DNA of 64,000 bases from Kineosporia corallincola (GTDB lineage: Bacteria > Actinomycetota > Actinomycetes > Actinomycetales > Kineosporiaceae), in contig NZ_JAHBAY010000001.1 in assembly GCF_018499875.1 (NCBI RefSeq), positions 248,001 to 312,000 on the forward strand, read 5' to 3'. The position numbers and the translations under genes are program-made. Each line of letters starts with the position of its first letter. Within the stretch, counting starts at the first letter, position 1. The notes beneath the pieces were generated by a model. That model ran no database searches, was not told the DNA's origin, and saw nothing but the letters and a program-made list of their open reading frames with translations. Shown here one piece after another: positions 1-7,150 of the stretch.

Positions 1-2460
1 GGCGTGGTGCCAGACCGACAGCGCGGCCTGCGGGTCGTTCTGCGCCAGCAGTCCGGCCAGGTCCGCCCCGGCCTGGGCGCGTTCGGCCGGGCGCACCCCC
101 TCCGGCAGCGTGGCCACGGCCTGGGTCAGCGTGCTCACCGCCGCAGCGTGCGGCTCGTCGCGGGCCCGCAGCCGCAGCATGCGGGTGAGCGCCCGCAGGT
201 GCCGGTGCTCCAGCCGTTCCGGCGGCACCGAGCGCAGCTGGGCCACCGCGGTCTCCAGCGGGTCGAAGTTCACCAGGTCGAGCGTCTGCGCCACCTCGCG
301 CACGTCTTCCGACGCCAGTCCCGCCCGCAGCTCGGCCAGCGGGTCGGGCCGGCGCCGGGACTGCCGCGGGTCGTCGTCGCCGTGCCACGGCCGGTGGCCG
401 GGCGACTCCTGCGGCGAGACCGGGATCGGGGTGGTGAGGAACGGGCCGATCAGTGATGTCGGCATCGCCACCGGGCCGAACGAGTCGCCGACCGACGGGT
501 CGTGGATCGGCTGGACCTCGTCCTCGTCCGGCTCGTCGCCGGTCTCGTCCTCGTCCGGTGCGTCGTCGACCACCAGGGGCTGGGTGGCCACCGGGATCAG
601 CGTGGTGGCCTCCTCCGGCAGCGCGCCCGGCACCGGCACCAGCTGGGAGATCTGGTCCGGCACGGGAACCCCTGCCGCGGCGGCGATCTCGCGGGCCAGA
701 ACCAGCCGCGACAGCGCCTCACCGAGGTCCGGGCCGGTGCCCAGGCCGGCCACCTCCGCGGCCAGCTCCTCGATCCGCTCCATCGCCGGCGCCGGCTGCA
801 TCAGGCGGCTCTGCGCCGCCGCGAGAACACAGGCCTGGTCGTGCAGCAGCGCCTCCAGGGGCAGGCCGGCCGCCCGCAGCCGCAGCGTGGCGGCCTGTGC
901 CGCCTCCATCAGGATCGGCGCCGCGGGCGAGGGCCCGTCCTCCGGATCGACCGGGTGCGTGGCGATCCCGTCGAGCGCCGACCAGCCGTCCAGCCGGGCC
1001 GCGGCGCGCTCGGCCTCCGGGTCGCCGGCGGTGTCGGCCAGGATGCGGGTGGCGCGCCAGCCCTCCAGCACGGCGCGCATGGCCGCGGCCGAGTCGGTGC
1101 GCAGGCCGTCTTCGAACTCCTTGGCCAGCACGGTGATGTCGGCGCTGTCGGGGGCCACCCCGTCGCCGCCGGCCCGTCGTCCCCGGCCGGTCGGCGCGGC
1201 CCACTCGCCCAGGCCCCGGCGCTCGAACGCCTCCAGCGGCATGTTCGGCAGCGACCCGGACCCGAGCGTCTCCCGCAGCCGCCCGCCGACCGTGGTGGTC
1301 TCGTTGCGCTGATCGAAAAGTTCTGCCAGGCGAGCGCTCTCGGCCAGTACCCGCTCACCGAGCAAGCCCACCGTGAGGTCTTCCGGACCGCCCAGCGCGG
1401 CCGGCAGCCGCTGCGCCCGGGTGGCGGGCAGCACCACCTCGCCGGAGTGCCCGGCCTCGGCCAGGCTCCAGGTCAGCCGGGCGATCGCCCCGGCCGACTC
1501 CAGCAGCTCCAGCGGTTCCGGGGCCCCGGCCAGCGCGGGCAGCCACTCCCGTAGCAGTCCCAGGCCGTGCCGGAGCCGTCCGGTGCGGGCGCAGGCCAGC
1601 AGTTGGTCGGCCGCCCCGGTGCCGCGCACCGCCTGCGCCGCCAGGGCGTCGCCGACGGCGGAGTCACCGGCGATGCCGGCGGCCGCGGCCGCCCCCGCCA
1701 GACGGGTGCGGATCAGCCGCACCGCGCGCACGTGCTCGGCCGCCGCGGCTCCCACCTCGCCGGTGCGCAGCAGCGCGGGCAGCACCGCCCCGATCATCCC
1801 GGCCGGCTGCGACTCGCACTCCGACCAGGCCGCCCGCAGCACCGGACCGGCGTGATCCACCGCCCGCTGGTAGGCGCCCAGCTCGACCAGGTGCCGCACC
1901 TGTTCCGCGCGCTCGCAGTCGGGGCACCCGGCCGGGTCCGGCCCGGCCTGCGCCGAGGCCTCGATCCAGGCGTCCAGCCCGGCGCCGGCGCTCTGTGCGC
2001 CGTGCACGTGCCGGGTGAACAGGAACCGGGCCCGCAGCACCGGCCCGGCCGGGTCGCCGGACCCGGCGTAGCGCTGCTCGGCGCCGGAGACGATGTGGTT
2101 GATCAGCGAGCGGGACACGTCCGGGTGGGGAATCAGCCCGGGCCCGGCCTCGGCCAGGTTGGCCAGCACCCGGTGGGCCAGCGGCTCGTCCAGCCAGCCG
2201 GGCGCCTCGTCGTAGCGGGCGGTCAGCCAGCCCAGCAGCTCGGGCACCCGGTCGTGCCGGCCGCCCGCGAGGCAGGCGGTCAGCAGGGCACTGCGGATCA
2301 GCGTGCCCAGCCTGCCGACCTCGGAGGCGCTGCCGGCCCGGGTCACCGAGGACAGCAACGTGTCGAGTTCGCCGATCCGCTCCGGGCCCACCGGTAGCGA
2401 CTCGGCGTCGGCCAGGGCCTCGCGGATCTCTTCGGACGCCGTGCTCACGCACCCGATCAT
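1..2460 (-). CDS. Large helical-repeat-like protein of unknown function (3' part cut by window edge)
   Basis: The minus-strand frame beginning at the ATG at 2460 stays open for 820 codons to the window edge, so the C-terminus is missing. A GGAAG motif lies about 6 bases upstream of the ATG. The product is Leu/Ala/Arg/Glu-rich with no signal peptide or obvious membrane segment. Around residues 165-200 it has a CPDCE motif followed by amphipathic helices resembling TPR-like repeats (LVELGAYQRAVDHAG). An acidic linker sits around residue 640 (DDAPDEDETGDEPDEDE). I do not recognise a family; a helical solenoid or scaffold role is only inferred. The long open frames on the plus strand here have Arg/Ser-rich shadow composition. 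Confidence 0.72.
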   Translation of the reverse strand, partial: MIGCVSTASEEIREALADAESLPVGPERIGELDTLLSSVTRAGSASEVGRLGTLIRSALLTACLAGGRHDRVPELLGWLTARYDEAPGWLDEPLAHRVLANLAEAGPGLIPHPDVSRSLINHIVSGAEQRYAGSGDPAGPVLRARFLFTRHVHGAQSAGAGLDAWIEASAQAGPDPAGCPDCERAEQVRHLVELGAYQRAVDHAGPVLRAAWSECESQPAGMIGAVLPALLRTGEVGAAAAEHVRAVRLIRTRLAGAAAAAGIAGDSAVGDALAAQAVRGTGAADQLLACARTGRLRHGLGLLREWLPALAGAPEPLELLESAGAIARLTWSLAEAGHSGEVVLPATRAQRLPAALGGPEDLTVGLLGERVLAESARLAELFDQRNETTTVGGRLRETLGSGSLPNMPLEAFERRGLGEWAAPTGRGRRAGGDGVAPDSADITVLAKEFEDGLRTDSAAAMRAVLEGWRATRILADTAGDPEAERAAARLDGWSALDGIATHPVDPEDGPSPAAPILMEAAQAATLRLRAAGLPLEALLHDQACVLAAAQSRLMQPAPAMERIEELAAEVAGLGTGPDLGEALSRLVLAREIAAAAGVPVPDQISQLVPVPGALPEEATTLIPVATQPLVVDDAPDEDETGDEPDEDEVQPIHDPSVGDSFGPVAMPTSLIGPFLTTPIPVSPQESPGHRPWHGDDDPRQSRRRPDPLAELRAGLASEDVREVAQTLDLVNFDPLETAVAQLRSVPPERLEHRHLRALTRMLRLRARDEPHAAAVSTLTQAVATLPEGVRPAERAQAGADLAGLLAQNDPQAALSVWHHA

Positions 2461-2870
2461 GCCGTCTTCCGGGGATTCGTGTCCCCCGGCCGGTGCAACG
2501 TCCGCATCACCGGTTCGCCGTGGGAGAAAACCCGTTGCCTGCCGGGGCCCGGCGTACGTACCGTCGTGGCACACGGGAAGGGAGGTGGTCCGAACAGTGA
2601 TTTCACATCGGACGCGTGAGGTGACGGCAGCCTAGCCGCCGTCGTTCCGGACGGACTGCTCTCGAAGCCCGAGAGTGATTCCTGGCCGACAGCGGCCGGC
2701 GAATACCAGGCAGTCACCGCAGCCCGCAGGGGTCCGTTTCGTCCAGCGGACACCGCCGGAGAATCCGGCGAGCCTGCGGGCTGTTGCCTGTCCGTACACA
2801 GCCCGTCATGACACACCGCTCAGGCCGGTGGTGGATGGTGTGCGGTCGCGCGAGGTTGGACAATGGGCAC
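2461..2870. other. Intergenic region upstream of ideR
   Basis: This 410-bp divergent spacer holds no convincing gene. It must carry the promoters of the leftward helical protein and of ideR. A GACGGC...GCCGTC inverted repeat lies near 2621-2642. A -10-like GACAAT at 2859-2864 sits only 7 bases before the ideR GTG codon, suggesting a leaderless ideR transcript. No 19-bp DtxR-type iron box was recognised by eye. Confidence 0.4.
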
Positions 2871-3605
2871 GTGAGCGACCTCATTGACACCACCGAGATG
2901 TATCTGAGAACGATCTTCGAGCTCGAGGAAGAGGGCGTCGTCCCGCTGCGGGCCCGGATCGCAGAACGTCTCGGTCACTCGGGGCCCACCGTCTCCCAGA
3001 CCGTCGCCCGGATGGAACGGGACGGGCTGCTGCACGTCTCGGGCGACCGGCATCTCGAGCTGACCGAGACCGGCCGCGCCAAGGCCACCCGGGTCATGCG
3101 CAAGCACCGGCTCGCCGAACGGCTGCTTCTCGACGTCATCGGCCTGGAGTGGGAGCTCGTCCACGACGAGGCCTGCCGCTGGGAACACGTGATGAGCGAC
3201 CACGTCGAGCAGAAGCTGCTGAAGATGCTGGCCGGGCCGATGGAGAGCCCGTACGGCAACCCGATCCCCGGGCTGGAGGAGCTGGGTGGCGCCGCCTCGG
3301 CCCCCGGGGCCTTCCGTCAGGGCGTACTCAGTCTTCCCGACGCCGTCGCCGCGGCCACCTCCGCGGCCGAGGGCAACGAGCTGATGATCCGCCGCCTCGG
3401 CGAGCGGCTCCAGATCGACACCGAGCTGATGAAGCAGCTCCAGGGCGCGGGCATGGTGCCCGGCTCCCGGGTGCAGGCCCAGCGCACGCCCACCGGATAC
3501 CTGATCAACGTGGTCAAGCTGCCGGAGATGCGATCGGCCGACTCCGACAGTGGCGTGGCACTGCTCGCCGACGTGGCGCGGCACGTCTTCGTCGAGACCG
3601 TCTGA
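2871..3605 (+). CDS. ideR: Iron-dependent transcriptional repressor, DtxR/IdeR family
   Basis: This 244-aa protein is close to the usual 230 aa of DtxR/IdeR. The GTG start at 2871 puts the family's metal ligands at their canonical numbers. Met10, Cys102, Glu105 and His106 form the primary site, and His79, Glu83 and His98 belong to the ancillary site. An N-terminal winged helix-turn-helix (about residues 5-65) is followed by the dimerisation domain and a C-terminal SH3-like domain. In actinobacteria IdeR with Fe(II) represses siderophore and iron-uptake genes and activates storage genes. The gene stands alone. The start lies 7 bases after a -10-like GACAAT without a good Shine-Dalgarno, so the mRNA may be leaderless. 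An upstream ATG at 2784 is in frame but would add a poorly conserved extension. Confidence 0.93.
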   Translation: MSDLIDTTEMYLRTIFELEEEGVVPLRARIAERLGHSGPTVSQTVARMERDGLLHVSGDRHLELTETGRAKATRVMRKHRLAERLLLDVIGLEWELVHDEACRWEHVMSDHVEQKLLKMLAGPMESPYGNPIPGLEELGGAASAPGAFRQGVLSLPDAVAAATSAAEGNELMIRRLGERLQIDTELMKQLQGAGMVPGSRVQAQRTPTGYLINVVKLPEMRSADSDSGVALLADVARHVFVETV

Positions 3606-3667
3606 CCCGCCCGGGCCGCCGAACGGCCGGCAGCGCCGGGCCGGGCCAGCTCACATCGCACCGATGC

Positions 3668-3713
3668 ACCGGAACCCCGTCCCCTGCCCGGCAGGGGACG
3701 GGGTTCCGGTTTT
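3668..3713 (+). terminator. Rho-independent terminator after ideR
   Basis: A perfect 21-bp inverted repeat (left arm 3668-3688, right arm 3690-3710) with a tiny loop is followed by a short T run. It lies about 60 bp after the ideR stop. Confidence 0.9.
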
Positions 3714-4016
3714 GCCGACCGCACGCCCGGAATCTCCACTGAACCAACACTGCATCCGGCCTAGGCCGCGCCCGAGATGTGTGCAGCGCCCTATCGGCCA
3801 TGGATCGGCACTGTCAAATCAGCTGTGACGCGCCGGGCTCCGTGATGCACACGGTGCAGTTGAGCTGGCCTAATGCCAGGTTAAGAGCAGTTGGGCAGGT
3901 TCTGTGGGTCGGCCCAACAGTTGCTGTGAAGGCTTCATTCGGCGGCCTTTTCGTCACTCGAAAGCATGAACTGAATCACGCAACGTAAGAATTTACTCGG
4001 TCGCCGTGACCCAGAC

Positions 4017-4046
4017 GTGACATGGCTTCGGCTGTTCGGGTAGCTT
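4017..4046 (+). promoter_or_regulatory. Probable promoter of the c-di-AMP riboswitch transcript
   Basis: GTGACA at 4017-4022 and TAGCTT at 4041-4046 are separated by 18 bp. The predicted start near 4053 coincides with the 5' edge of the riboswitch. Confidence 0.5.
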
Positions 4047-4049
4047 CGC

Positions 4050-4245
4050 GTTCGCTTCTCTCCCTCCGAGAAGCCCCTGAGGCGGACGCCGAGCTCTGCC
4101 ACCGCCCCGGGGTCAGCGAACACCGCATGGCAGAGGCGGGGGACCCAATTCCGGGGTGTCCGAACCAGACGCTCCTTGGGGTGAAGCCGCGACAGCGGCC
4201 GGGTGACTTCTCCCACCCGAACCCGACAGCTGACCTCGTAGGCGT
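4050..4245 (+). ncRNA. ydaO/yuaA-type c-di-AMP riboswitch
   Basis: The 5' leader of the NlpC/P60 gene carries the hallmarks of the actinobacterial ydaO motif. CTCTGCC (about 4094-4100) pairs with GGCAGAG, which is followed by GCGGGGGACCCA near 4137-4148. Downstream are TTGGGGTGAAGCCGCGACAGC and a CCACCCGAACCCGACAGCT block near 4215-4233. In actinobacteria this element is classically placed before cell-wall hydrolases (NlpC/P60, Rpf) and turns expression off when c-di-AMP is high. A ribosome-binding site follows immediately at 4249-4255. Covariance-model confirmation was not possible here. Confidence 0.88.
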
Positions 4246-4261
4246 TCCGGAGAGGTAAACC

Positions 4262-5035
4262 GTGACTACTCGGGCCACGGCGCGCCATCGCGCGCCTGTA
4301 CGTCCTGCAACGCCGCTGTCTTCGTTAAGCAGCGCCGTGACCGGTCAGATGTCGATGATCGGGCGCGGTGGTGCCGTGATCGCGATGTCCGGGGGCCTGG
4401 TCGCCTCCATGGGCATGTCCTCGCAGGCAGCGACCAAGAGCGGGGCCGAGTCCGCGGCTCCCGCCACAGCCCCGATCGCCGTGGAGCCGGCCGTCGCCCT
4501 CAGCGGCGGCATGGTGACCTCGGTCGGCAGCACCCAGACTTCGGCGGCATCCCTCACAGCACCGGTCGCGGCCACGGTATCGTTCGAAAGCAGCGATTTC
4601 TCCGCTGTTCCGAAGAAGGTCGTTGTTTCCGCCGCGAGCGGGGACTCGTCGACGGGTTCGAGCGTGTCTAGTTCTTTCGGTAGTTCGCGGGGCACTTCGG
4701 TGCTGGCCGTGGCTGCCCGCTATCTGGGAGTGTCCTACCGGTACGGCGGCACGACGCCGCTGGCCTGGGACTGCTCCGGCGCCACGCAGTACATCTATGC
4801 CCAGGTCGGGATCGATCTGCCGCGCACGGCCAATCAGCAGATGCTGGCCAGCACGCAGATCTCCCGGTCCCAGGCGCAGCCCGGTGACCTGGTGTTCTTC
4901 ACCTCCGGCGGAAGCGCCTACCACGTGGGCATCTACGCCGGCGGCAACATGATGTACGACGCCGGGCGCACCGGCACGTCGTTCAGCAAGCGGGCGATCT
5001 GGACCAGCGCGGTGAGCTTCGGCCGGGTGGCCTGA
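4262..5035 (+). CDS. Secreted NlpC/P60 peptidoglycan hydrolase
   Basis: This 257-aa protein has an Ala/Ser-rich N-terminus with a hydrophobic stretch around residues 28-58, probably an export signal. A low-complexity linker and a C-terminal NlpC/P60 domain (about residues 145-255) follow. The catalytic Cys171 lies in WDCSG and His221 in the HVGIY motif. Such enzymes cut the D-Glu to diaminopimelate bond of peptide stems during cell separation or spore resuscitation. The GTG start is set by GGAGAGG at 4249-4255. Expression is expected to be controlled by the c-di-AMP riboswitch in its leader, linking wall remodelling to osmotic and turgor signalling. Confidence 0.93.
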   Translation: MTTRATARHRAPVRPATPLSSLSSAVTGQMSMIGRGGAVIAMSGGLVASMGMSSQAATKSGAESAAPATAPIAVEPAVALSGGMVTSVGSTQTSAASLTAPVAATVSFESSDFSAVPKKVVVSAASGDSSTGSSVSSSFGSSRGTSVLAVAARYLGVSYRYGGTTPLAWDCSGATQYIYAQVGIDLPRTANQQMLASTQISRSQAQPGDLVFFTSGGSAYHVGIYAGGNMMYDAGRTGTSFSKRAIWTSAVSFGRVA

Positions 5036-5064
5036 CCGGCTCCCGCCGACCCGTGCCCCACGCA

Positions 5065-5095
5065 CGACGGGCCCATCCTCCGGGTGGGCCCGTCG
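5065..5095 (+). terminator. Terminator after the NlpC/P60 gene
   Basis: CGACGGGCCCA and TGGGCCCGTCG form an 11-bp perfect stem, extendable inward, followed by CCGTTTG. It lies 30 bp past the stop codon. Confidence 0.8.
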
Positions 5096-5135
5096 CCGTT
5101 TGCCCGCGCGACCCCAGATGGTTACGTACGCGGCG

Positions 5136-5164
5136 CAGATCACTGGTGGAAAGGGAGTGATCTG
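5136..5164. repeat. 9-bp inverted repeat in the HNH upstream region
   Basis: CAGATCACT (5136-5144) and AGTGATCTG (5156-5164) form a perfect inverted repeat with an 11-nt gap. It could be an operator for the HNH transcription unit or a small hairpin. Confidence 0.5.
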
Positions 5165-5231
5165 GCACAGGGTTGCCGCTTACTCTGTCATCCAGGGTCC
5201 GGCAAGCTGGCATTCCGGTGAGGAGGTCGCG

Positions 5232-5423
5232 ATGGCTTTACGCATTCGCGGCGTCCTGGCTGCCAGGGCGCGGGCCCATACCGGCTTACCGGGCCAGCAC
5301 CGGCAAGCCGGCAGTACCAGCTCGTTCGAGATACCTGGCGGCTGCCCTGCCGCCGACTCCAAGGCGTCGTTCCTTACGGAACGGCGCCTTTTGCCGTTCC
5401 GGGACCCAGGAGGTGGCCGCTGA
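5232..5423 (+). CDS. Possible 63-aa leader peptide coupled to the HNH gene
   Basis: An ATG at 5232 sits 5 bases after a full AGGAGG (5221-5226). The frame runs to a TGA at 5421-5423 that overlaps the HNH start codon as TGATG. The arrangement suggests translational coupling. The peptide resembles no family I know. It contains two TTA leucine codons and an ATA, both very rare in this DNA. That argues either that it is not a normal protein or that it is a regulatory leader read slowly by rare tRNAs. Its 3' half contains the competing hairpins described separately. Confidence 0.35.
   Translation: MALRIRGVLAARARAHTGLPGQHRQAGSTSSFEIPGGCPAADSKASFLTERRLLPFRDPGGGR
5361..5401 (+). promoter_or_regulatory. 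Two mutually exclusive hairpins before the HNH gene
   Basis: Hairpin A pairs 5361-5373 with 5378-5390 (13 bp, one G-U, loop TTAC). Hairpin B pairs CGGAACGGC 5377-5385 with GCCGTTCCG 5393-5401 (9 bp, perfect). Both use the same GGAACGGC segment, so they cannot coexist. Hairpin B ends 6 nt before the AGGAGG at 5408-5413 that serves the HNH start. This is the geometry of an attenuator or translational switch, but the function is inferred. Confidence 0.45.
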
Positions 5424-5920
5424 TGCGCACCCTCGTTCTGAACGCCGGCTACGAGCCACTGGCCGTCGTCTCCTTCCGCCGGGCCATCGTGCTCGTCCTC
5501 GCGGGCAAAGCCGCGGTGGTCGAGAACGGGCCCCATCCCGTGGTCAGCGAAACCATGACCGTGCCCCGGCCTTCGGTGATCGTGCTGTCCCGTTACGTCA
5601 GAGTGCCGCACGGCCGGGCGGTTCCGGTCAGTCGGCGTGGTGTGCTGCGGCGTGACGAACACCGGTGCGCCTACTGCGACGCGCACGCCGCCACGATCGA
5701 CCACGTGCTGCCGCGCAGCCGGGGCGGTCAGGACACCTGGGAGAACCTGGTGGCCTGCTGCATGCGGTGCAACAACGTGAAAGGCAATCGCACACCGGAA
5801 GAAATGGGCTGGACGCTCTCGGTGCGGCCGCGGGCTCCGCGGGGTCCGGCCTGGGTGGTGCGGGGTGCCGACGTGCGGGAGCCCTCGTGGGAGGAGTACC
5901 TGGGGGCGGCAGCCGCCTGA
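5423..5920 (+). CDS. HNH endonuclease family protein
   Basis: This 165-aa protein has the compact actinobacterial HNH architecture. An N-terminal segment (MRTLVLNAGYEPLAVVSFRR) precedes the HNH fold. There, RDEHRCAYCDAHAATIDHVL supplies the first Cys pair and the His/Asp metal site. The motif continues with SRGGQDTWENLVACC and MRCNNVKGNRTPEE, which supply the Asn and the second zinc Cys pair. Small genomic HNH proteins of this type are widespread in actinomycetes, and their physiological substrate is unknown. The start has AGGAGG 9 bases upstream. The gene is unusual in its hairpin-rich leader and in three perfect hairpins after the stop. Confidence 0.85.
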   Translation: MRTLVLNAGYEPLAVVSFRRAIVLVLAGKAAVVENGPHPVVSETMTVPRPSVIVLSRYVRVPHGRAVPVSRRGVLRRDEHRCAYCDAHAATIDHVLPRSRGGQDTWENLVACCMRCNNVKGNRTPEEMGWTLSVRPRAPRGPAWVVRGADVREPSWEEYLGAAAA

Positions 5921-5933
5921 GGAGAGAAGACCA

Positions 5934-6084
5934 CGGTCTGAGCCAGCGAGTCCCTCCAACCGCTGGCTCAGACCGGGAGTTCGTGACCGCTGACCAGCAG
6001 CTGCCGAGACAGCATCGCCCGGGCCGGTGCACGACCCGGGCGATGCGAGAAAGTCTGGTGCACCGGCGCTCTCGGCGCCGGTGC
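5934..6084. repeat. Cluster of three perfect inverted repeats after the HNH gene
   Basis: Three consecutive perfect hairpins lie in 151 bp. The first pairs 5934-5948 with 5961-5975 (15 bp). The second pairs GCATCGCCCGGG at 6012-6023 with 6035-6046 (12 bp). The third pairs GCACCGGCGC at 6060-6069 with 6075-6084 (10 bp). None has a T run. The first may end HNH transcription; the set could also be a structured RNA. The following 6100-6206 is noticeably AT-richer and contains no gene. Confidence 0.6.
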
Positions 6085-6206
6085 GTTGGAGAGCCTGCCA
6101 CACCGATGCTGATTTAGCAAAGTGCTGTGACTGCACGTAATCGGTTCAACAATCTGACCAGGTCAAAGCCAAATGACCGACACGTATAGCAAGCTGATGT
6201 ATTCGA

Positions 6207-7013
6207 TCAGCGAATGCCCGCCTCGACCCGCACGGTGCCCGTCCAGGCAGATCCGGGTGCCAGCTCGACCGGCTCCAGCAGGGCCGGTTCGATGCAGACG
6301 AAGCCGCTCTCGCCCCCGGCCGGCACGTCGCCCAGCCCGTGACCGGGTCCCGGGTTCCACACCACCCGGTCGGGAAACCCGTTGGCCGTGACCGTCAATC
6401 GGCCCAGCTCCGGGTCGTCCAGGAGAACCGGGCCGGTGGCCCCCTCGACCGAGACGTCACGGGTGTCGAGAGCCCGCAGCACCTCGTCCAGCACCGTCGT
6501 GCGGCCGTCGGCGTTGTCCGACGCCGCCCGGCCGCCGAGCCCGGCGATGGTGGCTCCGGAGTCACCGACCGTGAAATAGCTGTGGAGTGCAGCGGTGAAA
6601 TCCCACGCTGAGTCGCCGGTGTTGCGGGCGGTCAGCTCCAGGTCGAGGGTCTGCCCGGCCGCGCGCGCCGTCAGGACGAGTTCGAAGGCGTGCGGCCAGA
6701 TGTCGCGGGTCTTTTCGTCGTCCTCAAGCCGGGCCGCCCAGTGACCGGGACCGGAGTCGACCACGGCCCAGGCCCGGTTGCGCGCCACCCCGTGCTTCGG
6801 CAGCGGTCCTCGGCCGGCGAACTGCGGGAAGATCACCGGGACCCCACCGCGGATCGCCAGCCCGGGCCCGCACTCCGCGGTCGGGCTGAGCCACAGCCGG
6901 CCGCGCCCGCCCGCCGGTGTCCAGCCGGTGACGTGGCCGCCGTGCGCGCACACGACGAGTTCGGCACCGTCGGGGCCGGTCAGGGTCTGCGAGGAACAGG
7001 GATCGATCGCCAT
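6207..7013 (-). CDS. D-hexose-6-phosphate mutarotase (aldose 1-epimerase family, YeaD-like)
   Basis: The 268-aa product matches the YeaD-like branch of the galactose-mutarotase superfamily. The early RGGVPVIFPQFAGRG segment and the PKHGVARNRAW motif carry the active-site His and Arg. Later motifs include ALHSYFTVGD, which holds a second His, and VVWNPGPG, followed by FVCIEPALLEPVEL, where the Glu is the likely catalytic base. The enzyme would interconvert alpha and beta anomers of glucose-6-phosphate or related hexose phosphates in the cytoplasm. It is transcribed divergently from serS, with 137 bp between them. Confidence 0.87.
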   Translation of the reverse strand: MAIDPCSSQTLTGPDGAELVVCAHGGHVTGWTPAGGRGRLWLSPTAECGPGLAIRGGVPVIFPQFAGRGPLPKHGVARNRAWAVVDSGPGHWAARLEDDEKTRDIWPHAFELVLTARAAGQTLDLELTARNTGDSAWDFTAALHSYFTVGDSGATIAGLGGRAASDNADGRTTVLDEVLRALDTRDVSVEGATGPVLLDDPELGRLTVTANGFPDRVVWNPGPGHGLGDVPAGGESGFVCIEPALLEPVELAPGSAWTGTVRVEAGIR

Positions 7014-7150
7014 GTCCGCATTCTGGCCCGCGCGTCGCGGATGCCGGGCGGTTGAACACGCGGATATTGAGAAGTACCCGCTCCGGCCACGCTGCTACCG
7101 TCGATCACGGCAAAAGCCCTACCTGGTCTACCTGGTGAAAGGTCCCTTCC

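Noticed and set aside
110-1312. 400-codon plus-strand frame, Ser/Arg/Ala-rich
   Set aside because: Shadow of the minus-strand open frame, which has normal actinobacterial codon usage and a ribosome-binding site.
5423-5920. Idea that the HNH gene is an IscB/HEARO-type RNA-guided nuclease
   Set aside because: At 165 aa it lacks RuvC segments and other IscB domains; the neighbouring hairpins do not show the HEARO arrangement and lie partly downstream.
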